From NCBI GenBank assembly GCA_022376925.1, contig JAIOJX010000002.1:130644831-130708830 (forward strand): a stretch of 64,000 nucleotides of DNA, read 5' to 3'. This document shows positions 38,201-50,200 of the stretch, in pieces; position 1 is the first letter of the stretch, and each line of letters starts with the position of its first letter. The DNA comes from Tragulus kanchil (lineage: Eukaryota; Chordata; Mammalia; Artiodactyla; Tragulidae). The position numbers and the translations under genes were made by a program. The notes beneath the pieces are model-generated. The model was not told the origin of the DNA. It saw nothing but the letters and a program-made list of their open reading frames with translations, and did not search any database.

Positions 38201-41200
38201 TAGAATAGCGGAACTAAAAAGACAAATGAATATGTGGGACCTAATGAAACTTAAAAGCTTTTGTACAGCAAAAGAAATCCCAAAAAAGCTGAACAGACAG
38301 CCCACAGAATGGGAGAAAATCATAGCAAATGAAACAACAGACAAAGAATTAATCTCCAAAATCTACAAGCAACTCAAGACAACTCAGCACTGGAAAAATG
38401 AACAACCCAATCAAAAAATGAGAAAAGGGGGCTTCCCCTGGTGGTCCAGTGCGTAAGGACACGGCCTTGCAGTGCAAGGGGCACCGGTTGGATCCCTGGC
38501 CTGGGTAGATCCCACGTGCCGCGAGCAGCTGGACTGATGTGTCCAATTACCGAGCCCGAGCTCTGGAGCGCATGCGCCCAGAGCCGGCGCTCTGCAATGA
38601 CAGACGCCACCGCGGTGGGAGGCCCACAGGAGCCAAGGAACAAAAGACAGATGAACATAGAGAAATGAAAGACCAATAGAAGTGGCCCGCCCACTCCCCT
38701 CCCTCCCCAACCCGACCCCCGCCCAAAATAAATAAATAGATAAATCTAAAAAAAAAAAAAAAAATGAGAAAAGGACCTAAACAGACACCTCTCCAATGAC
38801 GACACACAGATGGCCCAAAAGCACATGAAATGATGCTCAACCTCACTTATAATTATATGAGAAATGCAAATCAAAACTACGATGAGATATCACCTCACAC
38901 CCGTCAGAATGCCCATCATCCACAAATCGACAGACAATAAATGCTGGAGAGGGTGCGGAGAAAAGGGAACACTCCTGCACTGCTGGTGGGAATGTAAATT
39001 GATACAGCTTCTATGGAAGACAGTCTGGAGATTTCTTTAAAAACTAAAAATAGAAGCACCATACGACCCAGCAATCCCACTCTTAGGCTTATATCCTGAT
39101 GAAATCAAATCTGAAAGAAGCACCTGTACCCCAATGTTCATTGCAGCTCTCTATACAATAGCTAGAACATGGAAGCAACCTAGATGCCCATCGATGAACG
39201 AATGGATCCAAAAGCTCTGGTACATATATACAATGGAAATACTACACAGCTGTAAAGAGAAATGCAGAAGAATCAGCCCTAATGAGGTGGCTGGATCTAG
39301 AATCTATAATAAAAAGTGAAGTCAGTCAGAAAGAGAAGGACAAATACAGTATATTAACACACATATATGGAATCTAGTAGGATGGTGATGATGGCACACG
39401 CAGTGAAGCAATGGAAAGACAGACATGGACAGTGGACATATGGACATTGTGGGGAAGGAACAGAGGGTGGGAGGCGTAAAGGAAGTAGCATGAAGGCCTG
39501 TACTATCATAAGTGAAGAAAATAGCTATAGTCATTGCTCTGTGAGAAAAGGGGATCCTTCAGGGGTGCTGTGTGATGGTTGGGAGGGGTAGGAAGGGGGG
39601 GATATCCATATGACTAATCTGGGAACATATATATCTGTAAAGAACAAAACTCTGTAAAAAGATCTGTTATAAAAAGTGAATTACCAGATTAAAAAAAAAT
39701 TAAAAAAAAAATCTAAACGAACACACAAATCTAAATGAATGAAGAGGAATTAGACCAATTATCTGAAAGATAATTTAGAAAAATGATACTAACAATGATC
39801 CAAAATATTGACAATAGGATAATAGAGAAATGCAAGAAGCAATCAACTTACCGAACAAAGACATACAAGAAATTAAAAATAAACAGAGAAAAATAACTCA
39901 ATTGCTGAACCTAAAAATACTCTAGAAGGAATCAGTAGAGTATCTGAGACAGAAGAACGGATAGGCAAGCTGGAAGACAGAATGGTGGAAATAACTTCTG
40001 AAGAACAGAATGAAGTACAAAGAATAAAAAGAACTGAGGATAGCTGGAGAGGGTGCGGAGAAAAGAGAACACTCCTGAATTGCTGGTGGGAATGTAAATT
40101 GATACAGCTTCTATGGAAGACAGTATGGAGATTTCTTTAAAAACTAAAAATAGAAGCACCATACGACCCAGCAATCCCACTCTTAGGCTTATATCCTGAT
40201 GAAATCAAATCTGAAAGAAGCACCTGTACCCCAATGTTCATTGCAGCTCTCTATACAATAGCTAGAACATGGAAGCAACCTAGATGCCCATCGATGAACG
40301 AATGGATCCAAAAGCTCTGGTACATATATACAATGGAAATACTACACAGCTGTAAAGAGAAATGCAGAAGAATCAGCCCTAATGAGGTGGCTGGATCTAG
40401 AATCTATAATAAAAAGTGAAGTCAGTCAGAAAGAGAAGGACAAATACAGTATATTAACACACATATATGGAATCTAGTAGGATGGTGATGATGGCACACG
40501 CAGTGAAGTGATGGAAAGACAGACATGGACAGTGGACATATGGACATTGTGGGGAAGGAACAGAGGGTGGGAGGCGTAAAGGAAGTAGCATGAAGGCCTG
40601 TACTATCATAAGTGAAGAAAATAGCTATAGTCATTGCTCTGTGAGAAAAGGGGATCCTTCAGGGGTGCTGTGTGATGGTTGGGAGGGGTAGGAAGGGGGG
40701 GATATCCATATGACTAATCTGGGAACATATATATCTGTAAAGAACAAAACTCTGTAAAAAGATCTGTTATAAAAAGTGAATTACCAGATTAAAAAAAAAT
40801 TAAAAAAAAAATCTAAACGAACACACAAATCTAAATGAATGAAGAGGAATTAGACCAATTATCTGAAAGATAATTTAGAAAAATGATACTAACAATGATC
40901 CAAAATATTGACAATAGGATAATAGAGAAATGCAAGAAGCAATCAACTTACCGAACAAAGACATACAAGAAATTAAAAATAAACAGAGAAAAATAACTCA
41001 ATTGCTGAACCTAAAAATACTCTAGAAGGAATCAGTAGAGTATCTGAGACAGAAGAACGGATAGGCAAGCTGGAAGACAGAATGGTGGAAATAACTTCTG
41101 AAGAACAGAATGAAGTACAAAGAATAAAAAGAACTGAGGATAGTCTCAGAGACATCTGGGATAATATCAAATGCACCAACATTCAATTTATAGGGGTCCC

Positions 41201-44200
41201 TGAATAAGAAGAAGAAAAGAAAGGCTATGAGAAAATCTTTTTAGATTAAGTTCAATCTCCCAAGACTGAAACAGGAAGAAACAGAAAGTTTGAACAATCC
41301 AATTACAAGTTCAGAAATCGAATCTGTGATCAAAAGTCTACCCCAAAATAAAAGCCCAGGGCCAGATGACTTCACAGGTGAATTCTTTTTTTTTTTTAAT
41401 TTAAAGATTTATTTGTTAATTTATTTGGGGGGGTGGAGTGGGGAGGGAGGGGGCAGGCGGGCCACTTCTATTGGTCTTTCATTTGTCTATTTTCATCCAT
41501 CTTTGTTCTTTGGGCTGTGTAGGCCTCCCATTGAGGTGGCCTCTGTTGTCGCAGAGCACCGGCTCTGGGCGCATGTGCTCCAGTGCTCCAGCTTGGTAAT
41601 TGGACACATTGGTTCAGCTGCTCCGCGGCATGTGGGATTTTCCCAGGCCAGGGATCAAACCAGCACCCCTTGCACTGCAAGGCGGTGTCCTTACCCACTG
41701 GACCACCAGGGAAGCCCCACAGGTGAATTCTACTAAAAATTTAGAGAAGAGCTAATGTCTGTCCTTAAACTCTTTCAAACATTTGCACAGGAATGAGCAC
41801 TTCCATACTCATTCTTCGAGACCATTCCCCTGATACCAAAACCAGGCAAAGACAACACAAAAAAGAAAATTACAGGCCAATATCACTGAAGAATACAGAC
41901 ACAAAAAGCCTCAACAAAATTCTAGCAAACAGAATTCAGCAACAGATCCAAAAGCTCATACACCATGATCAAGCTGGATTTATCCCAGATGTGCAAGGCT
42001 TCTTCAATATCCATAAATAAATGTGATATACCACATTAACAAATTGAAAGATAAAAATCATATGATAACCTCAATAGATGCAGAAAATGTCTTTGACGAA
42101 ATCCAGTACCCATTTATGATAAAAACTCTTCAAAAAATGGGCATAGAAGGAGCCTACCTCAACATGGTGAAAGCCATATATGATAAGGCCATAGGAAACA
42201 CTATTCCCAGTGGTGAAAAACTGAAAGCATTCCCTCTAAGGTCAGGAACAAGATAGGGGTGGCCACTTTTACCACTATTATTCAACATAGTCTTGGAAGT
42301 TCTAGTTACAGCAAATAGAGAAGAAAAAGAAATAAAACAAATCCAGATAGGAAAAGAAATAAAACTCTCACTATTTGTAGACGACATGATACTATATGTA
42401 GAAACCCAAAGGACACTATCAGAAGATTACCAGAGCTAATCAGTGAATTTAGCAAAGTCTCAGGATACAAAATCAATACACAGAAATCCCTCACATTTCT
42501 ACATATAATGAAAAATCAGAAAAAGAAATCAAGGAAGCAATCCCATTCACCAATGAAACTAAAAGAATAAAATGTCTAGGAATATCCATACCTAATGAAT
42601 CAAAAGAACTGTACACAGAAAGTTTTAAGACACTGATGAAACTAATCGAAGATGACATAAACAAATGGAGAGATATTCCATGTTTCTGGGTTGCAAGCAT
42701 CAATATTGTGAAAATGACCATACTACCAAATATCATCTATAGATTCCATGTGATCCCTATCAAATTACCAATGGAATTTTTCACAGAACAAGAATAAAAA
42801 ATAGCACAGTTCATATGGAAACACAAAAGACCCTGAATAGCCAAAGCAATCCTGAGAAAGAATAATGGAACTGGAGGGATCAACCTGCCTAGCATCAGAC
42901 TATACTACAAAACAGTCATCAAGACAGTATGGTACTGGCACAAAAACAGAAATATAGACCAATGGAAGAAGACAGAGAGCCCAGAGATAAACCCAGGCAC
43001 CTATGGGTACCTTAGTTTTGACAAAGGAGGCAAGAATATGCAATGGGACAAAGACAGCTTCTTCAACAAATGGTGCTGGGAAAACTGGACAGCTACATGT
43101 AAAAGAATGAAGTTTGAACACTTCCTTTTTTTTGGGAACACTTCCTTAACACCATACACAAAGATAAACTCAAAATTTAAGACCTAAAACTCATAAAACT
43201 CATAAAACCATAAAACTCATAGAGTAAAACGTAGGCAGAATACATGATGACATAAATCAATGCAGGTTCTTCTATAACCTGTCTCCTAGAGTAACAGAAA
43301 TAATAACAAAAATAAACAAGTGGGACCTAATTAAACTTGGGAGCTTGTGCACAGCAAAAGAAACTATAAACAAGGTGAAAACACAACCCTCAGAATGGGA
43401 GAAAATGACAGCAAATGAAACAATCGACAAAGAATTAATTTCCAAAATATACAAGCAGCTTGTACAACTGAACACCGAGAAAGCAAACACCCCAATCAAA
43501 AAATGGGAAAAAGACCTAAACAGACATATCTCTAAAGGATAAATACACATGGCAAAAACCACATGAAACGATGCTCAACGTTGCTTATTATTAGAGAAAT
43601 GCAAATCAAAACTATAATGAGATATCACCTCATACCAGTCAGAACAGCCATCATAAAAAAAATCTACAGACAATAAATGCTGGAGAGGGTGAGGAGAAAA
43701 GGGAACCCTCTTGCATTGTTGGTGGGAATGTAAGTTGATACAGCCACTATTTAAGAACTGATGAAACTAATCGAAGATGACATAAACAAATGGAGAGATA
43801 TTCCATGTTTCTGGGTTGCAAGCATCAATATTGTGAAAATGACCATACTACCAAATATCATCTATAGATTCCATGTGATCCCTATCAAATTACCAATGGA
43901 ATTTTTCACAGAACAAGAATAAAAAATAGCACAGTTCATATGGAAACACAAAAGACCCTGAATAGCCAAAGCAATCCTGAGAAAGAATAATGGAACTGGA
44001 GGGATCAACCTGCCTAGCATCAGACTATACTACAAAACAGTCATCAAGACAGTATGGTACTGGCAAAAAAACAGAAATATAGACCAATGGAAGAAGACAG
44101 AGAGCCCAGAGATAAACCCAGGCACCTATGGGTACCTTAGTTTTGACAAAGGAGGCAAGAATATGCAATGGGACAAAGACAGCTTCTTCAACAAATGGTG

Positions 44201-47200
44201 CTGGGAAAACTGGACAGCTACATGTAAAAGAATGAAGTTTGAACACTTCCTTTTTGGGAACACTTCCTTAACACCATACACAAAGATAAACTCAAAATTT
44301 AAGACCTAAAACTCATAAAACTCATAAAACCATAAAACTCATAGAGTAAAACGTAGGCAGAATACATGATGACATAAATCAATGCAGGTTCTTCTATAAC
44401 CTGTCTCCTAGAGTAACAGAAATAATAACAAAAATAAACAAGTGGGACCTAATTAAACTTGGGAGCTTGTGCACAGCAAAAGAAACTATAAACAAGGTGA
44501 AAACACAACCCTCAGAATGGGAGAAAATGACAGCAAATGAAACAATCGACAAAGAATTAATTTCCAAAATATACAAGCAGCTTGTACAACTGAACACCGA
44601 GAAAGCAAACACCCCAATCAAAAAATGGGAAAAAGACCTAAACAGACATATCTCTAAAGGATAAATACACATGGCAAAAACCACATGAAACGATGCTCAA
44701 CGTTGCTTATTATTAGAGAAATGCAAATCAAAACTATAATGAGATATCACCTCATACCAGTCAGAACAGCCATCATAAAAAAAATCTACAGACAATAAAT
44801 GCTGGAGAGGGTGAGGAGAAAAGGGAACCCTCTTGCATTGTTGGTGGGAATGTAAGTTGATACAGCCACTATGTAATACAGTATGGAGATTCCTTAAAAA
44901 ACTAGGAATAGAACCACCATATGACCCACCAATCCCACTATTAGGCATATACCCTGAGGAAATCAAAATTGAAAAAGACACATGTACCCCATTGTTCATT
45001 GCAGCCGTATTTACAATATCTAGAACATAGAAGCAACCTAGATATCCACAGACAGATGAATGGATAAAGAAACTGTGATACATATATACAATAGAATATT
45101 AGTCAGACAGAGAGAACAGACCTATGGATATCAGGGCGAGGGAAGAGTGAGTGAGAAGTTTGGAAAGAGTAACATGGAAACATACATTATCGGGCTTCCC
45201 TGGTGGTCCAGTGGGTAAGGACACCGCCTTGCAGTGCAAGGGGCGCCAGTTCGAGCCCTGGCCTGGGAAGATCCCACGTGCCATGGAGCGGCTGGACTGA
45301 TGTGTCCAACTACCGAGCCGGAGCTCTGGAGTGCATGCGCCCAGAGCCGGTGCTCTGCGACAACAGAGGCCACCGCGATGGGAGGCCCACACGGGCCAAA
45401 GAAAAAAGATGGATGAAAATAGACAAATGAAAGACCAATAGAAGTGGCCCGCCTGCTCCTCTCCCTCCCCACCCCCACCAAAATAAATAAATAAGTAAAT
45501 CTTAAAAAAAAAAAAGAAACATACATTATCATATGTAAAAGAGATAAACATTGTAAATGCACTATGGAACTTAGGGATCTTTCATGGGGGCTAGGCAAAA
45601 ACCGGGAGGGTGGGATGGGAGGGAATGGGAGGGGGACACAGCTGGGAGGGATCCAAGATATGCCTATGATGGAATGGGGATTATATAGAGCTGTAAACAA
45701 CAAAACTATGTAAAAGCAAAATAAAATAAAATATTTAAACAATAAAAAAAAAGAAATGCACTTGAGTCAGTTCTAATAGACGGATGAACTTAGGACCCAT
45801 TATACAGAGTGAAGTTAGAAAGAGAAGGATAAATATACTATACCAACACATATATATGGAGTCTAGAAAGATGGGACTGATAAATGTATATGCATAGCAG
45901 CCATGGAGAAACAGACAGAGAGAACAGACCTATGGATATTGGGTAGAGGGAGGAGAGGGCAAGAGATATGGAAAGAGTTACATGGAAACATACACTAACA
46001 TATGTAAAAGAGATTACCAATGTGAATATACTGTAAGACTAAGGGGACTTGCACAGGCACTGTGTAACAGCCTCAAAGGTTGGGAATGGAAGGCAGATGG
46101 GAGGGAGGTTCAATTAGGAGGGCTCATGTGTACACCTATGGCTGATTCGGGTTTATATATAGCAGTAAACGACAAAGTTCTGTAAGAGTAAAATAAAAGT
46201 AAATTGATAATAAAAATTAAAAACATTAAGAACAGAATTCCTGGCTCTTTAAGCCTTTCCTCACACTACCCAACACAAGCTCATTTAACTCCCTTTCACT
46301 AGGCTCTCTCATAGTTCGCCATGCTATATAGACACTCTTGCTGCAGCAAACTAATAGAACCAATTTCACTTGACCACAGGTGTGTTCCTGGCAGTCTTTG
46401 GGCATTGGTCTTTATTATAGGATCTTTTCAACATCCTATTTGTGACATATGTTAGTAATTACTATTTCCATGATATGTACTGGAAACAGATATTCCCTTT
46501 TGAGTAGATCTCCCTGATCCCACCAGTTTTATTGAGGTTTAATGGACACACAACATATATAAACTGAAGGTTTACATGATTATTTAATGCACATAGAATA
46601 CTGCAAAATGATTGTATATTAAGGTTAAGAAACAATTCCATTGCTGCTGTTGTTAACTAGAGTCACTATGCTGTACATCAGAACTTACTCATCTTAGAAC
46701 TGGAAATTTGGACCCTTTGACCAGCATCTCCCCATTTCCTTCATCCACTAGCCCCTGGCAATCATCAATCTACTGTTGCTGTGAGTTTGACTTTTTTAGA
46801 TTCCACATGTAAGTGATATCATATAGCATCATATAGTATTTATTTTTATCTGTCTGACTTATTTCAGCATGACATATTCAAATGCCAGTCCTTGAATCTA
46901 ATTCAAGTGTCTCTGGTCTAAACACACATTTCTCTACCTTCCATCAGGACAGACTGTGTTGCACCAGCCCTCCATCAATGAAGATGGTCCCACTCTGCAG
47001 GGGGTGGGTCAAAGAGTAATGAACACTCTCCTTCACATACCAGTAATGTCATTCCTTCCTCCCCCAGGAGGGCCCATGGCTGTCACAAGCAGCACATCAA
47101 CGATGTCCAGTTTATTGGTGTCCTTCTTGTCAAACCAGTAACCGTGGTCAATCCATTGCCTCAGGAGTTCAATGGGGGGCTGGGCCCCATATATCTCTTT

Positions 47201-50200
47201 GGCTGGCATGTTGAGGTCATCTGGGGAAAAAACCAAGGCCTCAGGTTGTAAGTCTATGGGATCTTTTGCTCTTTTATAGGAAGTAGCAGATGACTGTCCC
47301 TCCATGGGAGAGTCCCTGCCCAGTTGTTATATCCCCACTCTAGGTGAGACTCAGCCAGTGAACATTCTCACCATAATGGAAGAGGTTTTCCTAGGTTCCA
47401 CCTCTCCTGATTTATTGAGATCTCTGTGCAATTAGGGATGCATAGATTGGCATTAATAAAAAGATGCTTAATTTTTTCCCATTCCTTCAATGAAAATATA
47501 TAGATTGTATATATACAATATATACAATGTACTAGATGTTTTGTTAATTTCTAGGGATATGATGGTGAGAAAGACAGTTATGTTTCTAGTTTCAGGGTAT
47601 TTAATTTAACCATCAAGTAATAGTGGGAACTCCAGTAGGAGAAAGGATTCAAGCTAGGATTTTTAAAGAGCAAAGTCAAAATGGCAAGAATAAACTGTGA
47701 TTTCCTCCAGGGTAGGGACTTATTTTCTCAAATAGTATATCATTCAGTTCTGGCACATCTCAGTATATTTCAATGAATGTTGATTAAATGCCCAGTTTTG
47801 TGTCATGTAACATTTATGTATTATCTTATCTAATAATGACTTTATAAGAAAGACAGTATCACCATTATGTTAGAAGTGAGAAATTGAAGGTCATGGAATA
47901 ATATGATTAGGGTTAAAAAGTGAGATTCGGACCTAGGTCTATTTGACTGACATATTCAAATGCCAGTCCTTGAATCTAATTCAAGTGTCTCTGGTCTAAA
48001 CACACATTTCTCTACCTTCCATCAGGACAGACTGTGTTGCACCAGCCCTCCATCAATGAAGATGGTCCCACTCTGCAGGGGGTGGGTCAAAGAGTAATGA
48101 ACACTCTCCTTCACATACCAGTAATGTCATTCCTTCCTCCCCCAGGAGGGCCCATGGCTGTCACAAGCAGCACATCAACGATGTCCAGTTTATTGGTGTC
48201 CTTCTTGTCAAACCAGTAACCGTGGTCAATCCATTGCCTCAGGAGTTCAATGGGGGGCTGGGCCCCATATATCTCTTTGGCTGGCATGTTGAGGTCATCT
48301 GGGGAAAAAACCAAGGCCTCAGGTTGTAAGTCTATGGGATCTTTTGCTCTTTTATAGGAAGTAGCAGATGACTGTCCCTCCATGGGAGAGTCCCTGCCCA
48401 GTTGTTATATCCCCACTCTAGGTGAGACTCAGCCAGTGAACATTCTCACCATAATGGAAGAGGTTTTCCTAGGTTCCACCTCTCCTGATTTATTGAGATC
48501 TCTGTGCAATTAGGGATGCATAGATTGGCATTAATAAAAAGATGCTTAATTTTTTCCCATTCCTTCAATGAAAATATATAGATTGTATATATACAATATA
48601 TACAATGTACTAGATGTTTTGTTAATTTCTAGGGATATGATGGTGAGAAAGACAGTTATGTTTCTAGTTTCAGGGTATTTAATTTAACCATCAAGTAACA
48701 GTGGGAACTCCAGTAGGAGAAAGGATTCAAGCTAGGATTTTTAAAGAGCAAAGTCAAAATGGCAAGAATAAACTGTGATTTCCTCCAGGGTAGGGACTTA
48801 TTTTCTCAAATAGTATATCATTCAGTTCTGGCACATCTCAGTATATTTCAATGAATGTTGATTAAATGCCCAGTTTTGTGTCATGTAACATTTATGTATT
48901 ATCTTATCTAATAATGACTTTATAAGAAAGACAGTATCACCATTATGTTAGAAGTGAGAAATTGAAGGTCATGGAATAATATGATTAGGGTTAAAAAGTG
49001 AGATTCGGACCTAGGTCTATTTGACTGCAATGCTTAAACTGTTTTTGGATATACCATAAAGATAGGAAGGGAAAATAAATGAGAGGGAAAGTGAAAGGGG
49101 TGGGGGGAAAGAAATGGAAAAGAAAGCAGAATTCCTGTCTTTAAGGAGCTGTTGTTAATTGGCAAGGATATAAATATATGCAACATTTACTATCAATACA
49201 TGAATTTTAAAGACAGAACTTTAGATAACTCAGAAGAGCAGGGAATCGCTATTACTAAATAAGAACCTTATGAATCAGCACTAAGAGAGTAGAAAATACA
49301 ATGCATTTGGCACCAAGAAACCTAGTTTTGGCTCGTGGCTACAGAATTTTCCAGAGGTTTGACCCTGAACAGGGAATTTAACCTTTATAGCCTCATTTAA
49401 TTGACGAATAAACTGATAAAAATGTCAGTTTTCATTCCAATCCCAAAGGAGGGCAATGCCAAATAATTTTCAAACTACTGGACAATGCGCTCATTTCCCA
49501 TGCTAATAAGGTTATACTCAAACTCCTTCAAGCTAGGCTTTAGCAGTATGTGAACCGAGAACTTTCAGGTATACGAGCTGAGTTTAGAAAAGGTAGAGAA
49601 ACCAGAGATCAAATGGCCAACATTTGTTAAATCATAGACAAAGCAAGGGAATGCCAGAAAAACTTCTGCTTCACTGACTATGCTAAACCCTTTGACTCTG
49701 TGGATCACAACTAACTGTGGAAATTTCTTAAAGAGATGGGAATACCAGGCCACCATACCTGTCTCCTGAGAAACATGTATTAAGGTCAAGAAGCAATAGT
49801 TAGAACCTTACATGGAACAACTGACTGGTTCAAACTGGGAAAGGAGTACAACAAGGCTGTATATTGCCATCCTGCTTATTTAACTTGTATGCAGAGTACA
49901 TCATTATGAAATGCCAGGTTGGATGGAATCTAGATTACTGGGAGAAAATACTGACAACCTCACATAAGCAGATGATACTACTTTAATGGCAGAAAGCAAA
50001 GAGGAACTAAAGAGCCTTCTGAAGGTGAAAGAGAAGAGTGAAAAAAACTGGATTAAAACTCAACTGGATTAAAACTCAAAATTCAAAAACTGAAGATCAG
50101 GGCATCCAGTCCTATCACTTGATGGCAAAAAGAAGGAGAAAACGTAGAAGCAGTGACAGATTTTCTTTTCTTGGGCTCCAAAGTCACTGTGAACAGTGAC

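Larger units (their letters stand above)
36841..39213. repeat. Tandem duplication 10 (unit 1189 bp)
   Basis: Copy a 36841-38024, copy b 38030-39213. Lies inside the L1-b ORF2 3' part and includes the CHR-type SINE. The copies differ in the C-rich part of the SINE (about 37507 versus 38697). Confidence 0.93.
32946..39355 (+). pseudogene. L1-b ORF2 (endonuclease/reverse transcriptase), broken
   Basis: The endonuclease starts [20 protein letters not shown] with LQETHF, then [11 protein letters not shown] and [12 protein letters not shown] after a frameshift near 33200. Further breaks fall at about 33674, 34010, 34404 and 34540. The RT core is open from 35621 to 37240, with [14 protein letters not shown] and FADD at 36113-36124, and continues into the Cys-rich C-terminal part. 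A SINE splits it at 37240-37570. Duplications 9, 10 and 11 repeat parts of it. The breaks inside duplication 9 appear in both copies, so they were in the source sequence. Confidence 0.87.
28776..39708 (+). mobile_element. L1-b, near full-length L1 inserted in L1-a
   Basis: Complete L1 layout: 5' UTR 28776-31983 starting gggggtggagctaagatggc, ORF1 31984-32888, ORF2 from 32946, G-rich 3' UTR and an A-rich tail ending about 39708. Flanked by a 14 bp target-site duplication with one mismatch (28762-28775 and 39709-39722). Subtracting three internal duplications and one SINE leaves about 7.2 kb, the size of a full-length L1. ORF1 and ORF2 are frameshifted, so it is not active as assembled. It lies antisense in the dynein intron. 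Confidence 0.88.
46871..49026. repeat. Tandem duplication 13 (unit 1078 bp)
   Basis: Copy a 46871-47948, copy b 47949-49026. Nearly identical (one T/C difference near 47621 versus 48699). Contains exon 3. Confidence 0.93.
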
